From Alphaproteobacteria bacterium (GTDB taxonomy: Bacteria > Pseudomonadota > Alphaproteobacteria > UBA6615): 46,831 nucleotides of DNA. The number at the start of each line of letters is the position of its first letter. Positions within the stretch are counted from its first letter, which is position 1. A program made the translations under genes and the position numbers. Shown here piece by piece: positions 19,927 through 27,932 of the stretch. The notes under the pieces were generated by a model, which had not been told where the DNA came from, made no database searches, and was given only the letters and a program-made list of their open reading frames with translations. The DNA lies in the NCBI GenBank assembly GCA_028822385.1, contig JAPKDV010000006.1, positions 1 through 46,831 on the forward strand, written 5' to 3'.

Positions 19927-19955
19927 GAAACGCCCGGTGTCTCGCCGGGCGTTTC
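19927..19955 (+). terminator. Hairpin terminator
   Basis: Perfect 11-bp stem GAAACGCCCGG/CCGGGCGTTTC with 7-nt loop TGTCTCG. Confidence 0.75.
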
Positions 19956-20078
19956 TGTGTATTCAGTACACGACACCTCGATCCACTCATAGAATTGATA
20001 GTCGCCTATCTAAGGCTTGGGATTACGGCAAAAAATCACGCGGCAAGGCCACAGGGGTAATAGCTGACGATGCCAACG

Positions 20079-20210
20079 ATGCGCCGAAAATCTGACCTAC
20101 CTATTAAAATATGCGCCGTGTGTGGCCGCGCATTCGCATGGCGTAAGAAGTGGGAAAAGGTTTGGGATCAGGTTCGCTTTTGTTCGAAGCGTTGCAGCAG
20201 CAAAAGATAG
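20079..20210 (+). CDS. DUF2256 domain protein (43 aa; absent from ORF track)
   Basis: [43 protein letters not shown] carries the DUF2256 CxxCGRxFxWRKKWxxxWxxVxxCSxxC signature. Confidence 0.88.
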   Translation: MRRKSDLPIKICAVCGRAFAWRKKWEKVWDQVRFCSKRCSSKR

Positions 20211-20784
20211 ATGGCGACAACCATCGAGGTTGGTAAGATGCCGACGCGCCTGAACGGTGTTTTGTACCAGAAATTAATGAACCACTTGGTTCGCAGTCTA
20301 AGGCGTTCTTGGCGAGGCGTATAATTGGTAAATTGGGAAGCTGCAAAGTAGATAGCACTAGATATTCTGGCTGGTGGTGCGCACGATTTGAAGTTCAAGT
20401 TGCAACGGTTTGGGTTAAGCTGCCGGGCTATTGCATGCGATGAACGCAGGGTTCAACAACTCCTGCGGTTTTATGCGACGTATTCACGGGCAAGTTTATG
20501 TTCTTTATTTTAAGTTGTGCTGGATGCATCGCCAGTGGTTGACGACGGGAATCGGTTTTGGGTCGCCGTTTTCGATGCTTTCGAGCGACGCGTAGATCTG
20601 ATGTTTTCTGCTCTGAGACAAAGTCGCCACTGTTTTTTGTTCTGGTTTGTACCGACGCAGTCCCACGTATGAATTGATTGCGCGAACGATCGGCTGGCTC
20701 CGACGGATTTTTTAGTAACTTGAAACTACTTCAAATACCTTTAGCGTTGTCCCCGAATTAATTCTGAATGAAGGGAAACCAATC

Positions 20785-21339
20785 ATGTCCGAGTTTGCGA
20801 CACCAAACGATCTTCAGAGCGTCACCTACTACAAAGCGCCTAGCAACGACCGCGTAGTCGCCATCCATATTAGGGCCGATTTCGATGAGTTCGAAAAATT
20901 CCCGCCGTTCATGGATACCGAAGAGGAAAAGGAACATATCCGGAAGTCCTATAATGTCGATCCGGATTCAGAGCGACGCAACAAAGCCCACATCACACGA
21001 GATGACTGGCCGCTGCAGGTCATCATGCTGAACCGCGATCCGGGTGGTACCACAGCGGCGCATTACCACACGCCCGACGTGCCATTGCCCGATCATCCGA
21101 CGCGCCATCAGATTTTACTGTGTCAGCGGGGCAGCGCGCGTATTGGTGTTGTCACGACGGAAGGCGATGCATTGGGTGATGTCATCCTCAAGCCCAACGA
21201 TCTGATCCTGATGCTTGAAGGACACGAAGTTGAGTTTTTGGAAAAGGGCACACGCCTAATTGAAATCAAACAAGGGCCGTTCCCGGTTACTGACGAAGCC
21301 GACAAGGTCGACCTAGTGGTCAAGGGCGTAGCGGAATGA
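20785..21339 (+). CDS. Cupin-domain protein
   Basis: HYHTPD...RHQILLCQRGSARIGVVTTEGDALGDVILKPNDLILMLEGHEVEFLEKGTRLIEIKQGPF cupin-like beta pattern; overlaps the next ORF by 4 nt. Confidence 0.65.
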   Translation: MSEFATPNDLQSVTYYKAPSNDRVVAIHIRADFDEFEKFPPFMDTEEEKEHIRKSYNVDPDSERRNKAHITRDDWPLQVIMLNRDPGGTTAAHYHTPDVPLPDHPTRHQILLCQRGSARIGVVTTEGDALGDVILKPNDLILMLEGHEVEFLEKGTRLIEIKQGPFPVTDEADKVDLVVKGVAE

Positions 21340-22391
21340 AGCTCGCGACATTCAGGGTTGAAACACCGGTCGGGCCGTTCGACCGATTTGGTATTGTTCT
21401 GTTGGATGGAGGCCCTGGAGACACAATTGAGAACGCGCGCCGCGGCGCTGGTCGTATAATTGACGTCAACTTTGTGTATGCGGCGATGGCGGGAGATCGT
21501 GGTTTGGCCAACGCTGGTGCGCGTGCCGATGCATTTTGTCCGCCCGATCTACAGCGGTTCGCCCGGCTTCACGGGACCGAGCAGGACATGCTGGCCGAGA
21601 TAACTGCGTGGGGCGAGGCGCATCCCGACGCAAAAGGCGTGCGCGGTGAAACCCTCATATGGTCGCTCGAGGATATTGCCTTGCGTCCGCCGATCGCACA
21701 GGTACCGGTGCTACGCGATTTTGCAGCCTTCGAGGACCACCTCGAGAACACGTTTGGTAAGATGGGCCTCTCGATTCCTCCGGCCTGGTACGACCAGCCA
21801 ACGGCGTTTAAAGGTAACTCGACCACTATGTTTGGCCACGACTCAACCGTTCCATGGCCGCGCTATACCAAGAAGCTTGATTACGAACTGGAACTGGCTG
21901 CAGTCATCGGTAAGCCGGCCCTGGATGTAAATATCGACGAGGCGGCTGATTACATCCTTGGTTACACATTGCTGAACGACTTTTCCGCCCGCGACACCCA
22001 ACGTGGTGAAATGCAGGTCAGCACTGGCCCATATAAAGGTAAGGATTTTGCTTGGGGTCTGGGGCCGTGGATTGTCACACCCGACGAAATGGGTGATCCG
22101 GCAGACCTACAAATGGCGGTCCGCATTGATGGAGAAGTCTGGGCAAAATCGACGCCTGGTCCGATGCAATGGAGTTTTCCCGAAGCAGTTTCTTATACCT
22201 CCCAGGACGAAATGCTCAATGTAGGTGAAGTGCTCGGCTCAGGTACCGTGAACAATGGCTGCGGGTTCGAAATTGATCGCTGGATCGCACCGGGCGCAGT
22301 GGTTGAATTGGAAGCGGACCGTATCGGTGTGCTGCGCCATCACGTTGCCGAGCCGAACGGAGAACCGATCCGCTGGCAGCGGGAAAAGTAG
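21336..22391 (+). CDS. Fumarylacetoacetate hydrolase (FAH) family protein
   Basis: DYELELAAVIGKPALDVNIDEAADYILGYTLLNDFSARDTQ...GCGFEIDRWIAPGAVVELEADRIGVL. Confidence 0.9.
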   Translation: MKLATFRVETPVGPFDRFGIVLLDGGPGDTIENARRGAGRIIDVNFVYAAMAGDRGLANAGARADAFCPPDLQRFARLHGTEQDMLAEITAWGEAHPDAKGVRGETLIWSLEDIALRPPIAQVPVLRDFAAFEDHLENTFGKMGLSIPPAWYDQPTAFKGNSTTMFGHDSTVPWPRYTKKLDYELELAAVIGKPALDVNIDEAADYILGYTLLNDFSARDTQRGEMQVSTGPYKGKDFAWGLGPWIVTPDEMGDPADLQMAVRIDGEVWAKSTPGPMQWSFPEAVSYTSQDEMLNVGEVLGSGTVNNGCGFEIDRWIAPGAVVELEADRIGVLRHHVAEPNGEPIRWQREK

Positions 22392-22490
22392 AAATCACGC
22401 ACTTTCATGGGGAATCAAACCACATCACAAATGGAATTCTGGCGATAAAAATTTCTCCGCCATATCAGCCGTGGTGTTTCGAAAGTCGGG

Positions 22491-23351
22491 TTAGTCTTCG
22501 TCCCAGACGGGTCGCCGCACTTCGGGGTTTATAATGCGCAGGTTGTTTTCCTGTAGGCCGACGATGCTGACCATTTCAGCATCACTAAGCGCGAAATCGA
22601 AGATGCCTATATTTTCCTCGATCTCCGAAAACTCGAGCGCGCGCGGCACGATAACAACATCAGGCTGCTGGACGAGCCAACGCAGTGCAACCTGTGCCGG
22701 TGTCTTGTCATGGGTGGCGGCGATTTTCACGATCACCGGGTCATTGAGCATGGCGCCGCGCGCGAGGGGGGCATGACAGGTGACCAGCAGATCATATTTA
22801 CGACATGCCGCGATAAGCCGATCCTGGCGGATATAGGCGTGGTACTCGATCTGGTTGGTGATCAGCGGTTCAGAGCATTTGGCCATGGCTTCGTCGAGTA
22901 ACGAGATGGTGAAATTTGAGACGCCAATATGTCGTGCCAATCCGTCACGCTTGGCCTTGGCAAGCGCGCCAAGAGTTTGCTCGAGTGGCACGTTCGGCTG
23001 CGGCCAATGGATCAACAGCAGGTCGACATGGTCTAGGCCGAGAGTTTCCAGACTGGTGTCGACCGACCGTGCGAAATCATCAGCCTTTGCGTTTTCTTCG
23101 GTGACTTTAGTGGTGACCCAGACATCTTGGCGCGGTAGCCCTGACGCATGGATGGCTTCGCCGACCCATCGCTCGGAGCCGTATTTTCGTGCCGTGTCGA
23201 TGTGGCGATAGCCCGATTTGAGTGCGTGTAGGATAAGCTCAACGGCGCGCTCGGGTTCGGGAAACAGCATGGTGCCGTAGCCCAGTGCCGGGATTTCGGC
23301 GCCGTGAGCCGAAAGTTTTGGTGCGATGGATCCTGATATGACGTTTCTCAT
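22491..23351 (-). CDS. Aldo/keto reductase
   Basis: GYRHIDTARKYGSERWVGEAI, LLIHWP, HIGVSNF, LVTCHAPLARG motifs. Confidence 0.93.
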   Translation of the reverse strand: MRNVISGSIAPKLSAHGAEIPALGYGTMLFPEPERAVELILHALKSGYRHIDTARKYGSERWVGEAIHASGLPRQDVWVTTKVTEENAKADDFARSVDTSLETLGLDHVDLLLIHWPQPNVPLEQTLGALAKAKRDGLARHIGVSNFTISLLDEAMAKCSEPLITNQIEYHAYIRQDRLIAACRKYDLLVTCHAPLARGAMLNDPVIVKIAATHDKTPAQVALRWLVQQPDVVIVPRALEFSEIEENIGIFDFALSDAEMVSIVGLQENNLRIINPEVRRPVWDED

Positions 23352-23712
23352 ATGTGGGGCAGTCTGATTCCCAAGCTTCGGCTTGAGATAGAATGGTAAG
23401 GGCCTCGCAGGAGCCCCTCAAGGGCTAAACCCGGAATGACTGGTCAACCGCTGCACGTTCACGCATTCTTAGTGTTCTGTTGTGTTCGTGCTGGAGACTG
23501 GGTTCGTGACTAAAGCATGTGACACAGGCCAATAAAAGGCTACGACTTCGATTATCTCCAGGTTGGGCGCTTATTGAGGAGCCGGAGATCTTCTAGGTAC
23601 TCACTTACAGGCAGGCATTGTGGAATTGCATTGACCGCGGCGGCCCATCGCTTGCAGAACTAGCCCGTCATAATGTGAAGGCGCATCAAGAGCTTCGGCT
23701 GGGGGACGACAA

Positions 23713-24870
23713 ATGGCTTTTACGCCAATCCATTTTACCGAGGACGACCGAATTTTTCGGGATCAGATCCGGCGTTTTGCCGAGCGTGAAGTTGCGCCGA
23801 TTGCCAACGAAATTGATCATGAAGATCGTTTCCCGGAAGAGGTAATTCCCAAGTTTGGCGATATGGGGTTGCTGCAATGGAGCGTGCCTGAGGAATATGG
23901 CGGCCCGGAAGGTTCGCTGACAAAACTCTGCATCGCACGAGAGGAATTGGCGCGTTACTCCCTGTCGCTTTCCGTGATGGTAGGAGAAAACGGCAACGGC
24001 ATGGCACTCCCACTCTTATTCGGGGGAACCGAAGCGCAGAAGCAGAAGTATTTCCCGATGCTTGCCGAAGGCCGGACAATTGTCGCCTTTGCCCTGTCCG
24101 AACCGGAAGCCGGATCGGACGCTGCTGCGCTTCGTACCCGTGCGGTGCGGGACGGGGATGACTGGCTGATCACCGGCAACAAAATTTTTGTGACCTGCGG
24201 TCCGGTTGCTGAATATGTGCTGGTCTTCGCGCGCAGCAATGACGCGCCACGCGCCAAGGGTGTGTCTGCGTTCATCGTGGACACGTCTCTGCTGGGAGTA
24301 ACCCGCGGGGCAAAGAACAAAAAGATGGGCTACAACGGCGCGACCCCGAACTGTGATTTCTTCTTTGAAGGTGTGCGCGTGCCCGCTGACGCCATGGTCG
24401 GCGGAGACGGTGAAGGGTTCAAGATCGCCATGAAGTGTATGGAGTTCAACCGGCCTGCCATGTCGGCTTCAGCTGTGGGCATCGCGCAAGGTGCACTGGA
24501 ACAAGCCGTCAATTTTGCCAAGGAACGCGAACAGTTCGGCAAGCCGATTGCCGAGTTCCAGGGGCTCCAGTTCATGATGGCGGATATGGCGATGCAGATC
24601 GAAGCGGCACGTTCGCTGCTCTACGAGGTAGCCGCTCGCTACGACGCTGGGGAGATGGACGGCTATGGCGGTCTGTCGGCAATGGTGAAGACCCTTGCCA
24701 GCGATACGGCGATGAAGGTTACCACTGATGCTGTTCAAATTTTGGGTGGCTATGGATATATGAAGGAATTCCCGGTGGAGCGGATGATGCGGGACGCGAA
24801 GGTCACGCAGATATTTGAAGGCACCAACCAGATTCAACGCATGCTGATTGCACGTGATCTTCTGAAGTAG
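23713..24870 (+). CDS. Acyl-CoA dehydrogenase
   Basis: FALSEPEAGSDAAALRTRAVRDGDDWLITGNKIFVT, QILGGYGYMKEFPVERMMRDAKVTQIFEGTNQIQRMLIARDLL. Confidence 0.95.
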   Translation: MAFTPIHFTEDDRIFRDQIRRFAEREVAPIANEIDHEDRFPEEVIPKFGDMGLLQWSVPEEYGGPEGSLTKLCIAREELARYSLSLSVMVGENGNGMALPLLFGGTEAQKQKYFPMLAEGRTIVAFALSEPEAGSDAAALRTRAVRDGDDWLITGNKIFVTCGPVAEYVLVFARSNDAPRAKGVSAFIVDTSLLGVTRGAKNKKMGYNGATPNCDFFFEGVRVPADAMVGGDGEGFKIAMKCMEFNRPAMSASAVGIAQGALEQAVNFAKEREQFGKPIAEFQGLQFMMADMAMQIEAARSLLYEVAARYDAGEMDGYGGLSAMVKTLASDTAMKVTTDAVQILGGYGYMKEFPVERMMRDAKVTQIFEGTNQIQRMLIARDLLK

Positions 24871-24899
24871 AACGACAACGCGAATACGGAGAAACCGGC

Positions 24900-26084
24900 G
24901 TGACAACAACGGGACTGCTTGACGGCATTCGGGTGCTTGATTTTACGACGATGATGGCGGGGCCGTATTGTACCCGCCAACTCGCCGATATGGGCGCGGA
25001 GGTTATCAAGATCGAATCTCCCGGCGGCGAGCAGAATCGTCACGCCATTCCGATCCGCGATGGGGAGAGTGCCGTCTATGGCCATCTCAATTGCGGCAAG
25101 CACAGTCTGGCGCTTGATCTGAAATCACCTGAAGGCTGTGCACTGGCGCTCGACCTAGCACGACATTGTGATGTTGTGGTGGAGAATTCCCGCCCTGGCG
25201 TGATGACGCGTCTGGGGCTCGATCACGCCGCCATTCGTGCGGTGCGTCCGGACGTGATCTATTGCTCTATCTCTGGTTTTGGTCAGACCGGACCGGCGTC
25301 CCAGAACCCAGCCTATGCGCCGGTGGTACAGGCCGCTTCGGGCTATGAGATGGCCTATATGCAGCAGCAGCCCGAAATGACGCGCCCGGGCTCGATCGGC
25401 ATTTTCCTTGCCGATGTGATGGCTGCCGTGCAGGCTTTCGGTGCGATCAACGCATCGCTGTTTGCGCGCGAACGCACGGGCGTTGGTCGGTTCATTGACG
25501 TCTCGTTGCTCCAAAGCGTGATCTGGTTGCTCGTTTATGAAATGCAGACAGTGCAAGTGGGTGCGGAACATTTGCGCGGTTACTATCAGCCGGTGCGTGC
25601 CCGTGATGGCTTTGTCATGGTGGCCCCTGGTGGACAGCTTACATTCGAGAATATGGCAAAGGCCATGGAGCATCCCGAATGGATTGAGGATCCGCGTTTC
25701 CTGACCCATCCCGATCGCAACCGGAATTACACGGACCTAATGGCGTTGGCCGAAGCCTGGACATCCGAGCGCGACGCTGACGAATGTGAACGTGTGTTGA
25801 TGGCTGGTAAAGTGCCCTGCGCGCGCTACCGTGAACTGTACGAACTGTTTGATGACCCGCAGCTGATCCATCGTGAGGCCTTTGCTACGGTCGTGGATGG
25901 CGCCGGCAGTTTCCAAGTTCCCAACCCGCCTTTTGTATTCAATGATGCGCCTTCGAATGCGCGGGACTGGGTGGCGCCGTTCGGAAGTTCCGCTCCAAAA
26001 GTGCTCGGTGACTTGCTAGGGATGTCTCATGAAACGGTGGACGATCTCTATGACCGGAAAGTTCTGTTCGGGCAGAGCGGCTGA
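24900..26084 (+). CDS. CaiB/BaiF (family III) CoA-transferase
   Basis: GIRVLDFTTMMAGPYCTRQLADMGAEVIKIESPGG...DVVVENSRPGVMTRLGLD; GTG start. Confidence 0.95.
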   Translation: MTTTGLLDGIRVLDFTTMMAGPYCTRQLADMGAEVIKIESPGGEQNRHAIPIRDGESAVYGHLNCGKHSLALDLKSPEGCALALDLARHCDVVVENSRPGVMTRLGLDHAAIRAVRPDVIYCSISGFGQTGPASQNPAYAPVVQAASGYEMAYMQQQPEMTRPGSIGIFLADVMAAVQAFGAINASLFARERTGVGRFIDVSLLQSVIWLLVYEMQTVQVGAEHLRGYYQPVRARDGFVMVAPGGQLTFENMAKAMEHPEWIEDPRFLTHPDRNRNYTDLMALAEAWTSERDADECERVLMAGKVPCARYRELYELFDDPQLIHREAFATVVDGAGSFQVPNPPFVFNDAPSNARDWVAPFGSSAPKVLGDLLGMSHETVDDLYDRKVLFGQSG

Positions 26085-27679
26085 TGAGCGATGCCGTCGC
26101 GAACCTCAGAACCGATATTCTCATCGTTGGCGCCGGGCCGACCGGCCTCACCCTTGCGAACTTGCTCGGAAAAAGTGGAACTCGAACCATCATCGTCGAA
26201 CGCAATCCGGGCACAGTGGGCGAGCCGCGCGCAGTCTCCATTGATGATGAATCCATGCGTAGCATGCAAGCTGCCGGGCTCGACGCGGCGGTCGAGGCCA
26301 TTGTTGCGCGCGGATACGGCTCACGCTATCTAGGGCCAAAGGGTGATTGCTTTGCTCTTGTGGATTCTGTTTCGAAGCCCTTTGGTTTCGACAAGCGGAA
26401 CGCGTTTCAACAGCCGGAGCTTGAAAAGGTTCTGCTGGATGGGTTGGCACGGTTCGACATTGTGTCGTGTCTTCTCAAGCATGAGCTTGTCGAGTTTTCC
26501 CAGAACGGGCAAAGTATTCGTGCCGAAATGCGGCGCGACGACGGCTCGATGGTGCAGGTTTCGGCCAGCTATATGGTGGCTTGTGATGGTGGGCGCTCGG
26601 ATATCCGAAAGACATTGGATATCGACCTGGTTGGTTCGACTTTTGCCGAGCGTTGGCTGATTGTGGATTTGTTTCAGACTGCCAACCGGTTCCGACACAC
26701 CGAAGTATCGTGCAATCCACGTCGACCGAATATCTCCCTGCCTGGACCCGCAGGAATACGCCGCTACGAATTTCTGTTGCGTGCTGAAGAAGACGAGGAT
26801 CTCGCCACTAGTGAGGAGTTTGTGCGCGGCCTGCTGCGTGATGCGGGGCCGGACGGGGACGCGCCCATTCGACGAAAGCGAGTCTATTCCTTCCACGCAC
26901 GTGTTGCGGCACGTTGGCGCGAGGGCCGGGTCTTTCTGGCCGGCGATGCCGCCCATCTCTCACCGCCTTTTGCAGGACAGGGCATGAATAGCGGTTTGCG
27001 GGATGCCCACAATCTTTCTTGGAAATTATCAGCAGCAGTACGTGGTGAAGTCTCGGAAGATTTCCTCGATAGCTATGAGGTCGAACGCAAGCCACACGCA
27101 TTGGCGATGATCCAGCTGGCCCTAACTATGGGGCGGATCATGATGCCGACATCCGTGTTGCAGGGCTTGCTGGTGCGTGGCGCCTTCTGGTTGGTGGGGT
27201 TCCTTCCATGGATGCGGGACTACTTTTCGCAGATGCGTTTCAAGCCGCCGCCGCGTTTTGAGACGGGGCTGATCTGGCCCGAAGAGGGAGATGGCAAGGA
27301 CACGATGGTCGGGCGGCTTTTGCCGCAGCCGGTCGTCGAGATGACCGATCGTACGCAGAAATTGCTCGATGCGGTTTTGCCTGACGGTCTTGTCGTATTG
27401 CTGTTTTCAGAATACCCGGATCGTCAGATGGACAAGCTACTGGCTGACAAGTTCGCCGCGGCGGGTGCTTCGGTTGTTGGTATCACACCCGAGTGGATGA
27501 ACCCTGTCTCGGCCGGGTTCCCTGTTGTTCGGGATGTTTCCCGTTACTTCAGTGAACCGCCTTTGGCTGGATATCTCGATAAAGTAATCCTGCTGCGCCC
27601 GGATCGATATGTGGCCGCGATACGTCCTGCTGCGCGCGCCGAAGACTTAATGGAGTATATGGCGAAGATGGCGCCGTAG
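26084..27679 (+). CDS. FAD-dependent monooxygenase of the PheA/TfdB/MhpA type
   Basis: DILIVGAGPTGLTLANLLGKSGTRTIIVERNP, GRVFLAGDAAHLSPPFAGQGMNSGLRDAHNLSWKL; overlaps the upstream stop (TGATGAG). Confidence 0.9.
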   Translation: MSDAVANLRTDILIVGAGPTGLTLANLLGKSGTRTIIVERNPGTVGEPRAVSIDDESMRSMQAAGLDAAVEAIVARGYGSRYLGPKGDCFALVDSVSKPFGFDKRNAFQQPELEKVLLDGLARFDIVSCLLKHELVEFSQNGQSIRAEMRRDDGSMVQVSASYMVACDGGRSDIRKTLDIDLVGSTFAERWLIVDLFQTANRFRHTEVSCNPRRPNISLPGPAGIRRYEFLLRAEEDEDLATSEEFVRGLLRDAGPDGDAPIRRKRVYSFHARVAARWREGRVFLAGDAAHLSPPFAGQGMNSGLRDAHNLSWKLSAAVRGEVSEDFLDSYEVERKPHALAMIQLALTMGRIMMPTSVLQGLLVRGAFWLVGFLPWMRDYFSQMRFKPPPRFETGLIWPEEGDGKDTMVGRLLPQPVVEMTDRTQKLLDAVLPDGLVVLLFSEYPDRQMDKLLADKFAAAGASVVGITPEWMNPVSAGFPVVRDVSRYFSEPPLAGYLDKVILLRPDRYVAAIRPAARAEDLMEYMAKMAP

Positions 27680-27932
27680 TCTTGAATTTTGCTGTTTTTT
27701 GACCCTAACCTCGGTTTTTTTCGTTTCCAAGGGAATGTTCCGGAGCGAAATGGTGTTTGTATCTCTGAGGCGCCCGGGGAGTGATCCGGTTCAACCCTTC
27801 GCGGGGATTTAAATACGCCCCTTCCGGGTAAGCCCACTCGGTGCTAGAACCCGCCCCATCGACGCGGCGCGCTGCGGGAAATTAAAGAGCGCAGCGTTAT
27901 CCTTGGCAGGCTGGGTAGCCGGAACGAGATAC

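Noticed and set aside
20211-20324. 37-aa ORF directly after DUF2256 (MATTIEVGKMPTRLNGVLYQKLMNHLVRSLRRSWRGV)
   Set aside because: Starts immediately at the preceding stop, but no family or other support; could be chance.
26330-26956. 208-aa minus-strand ORF inside the FAD monooxygenase
   Set aside because: Antisense shadow of a confidently identified gene.
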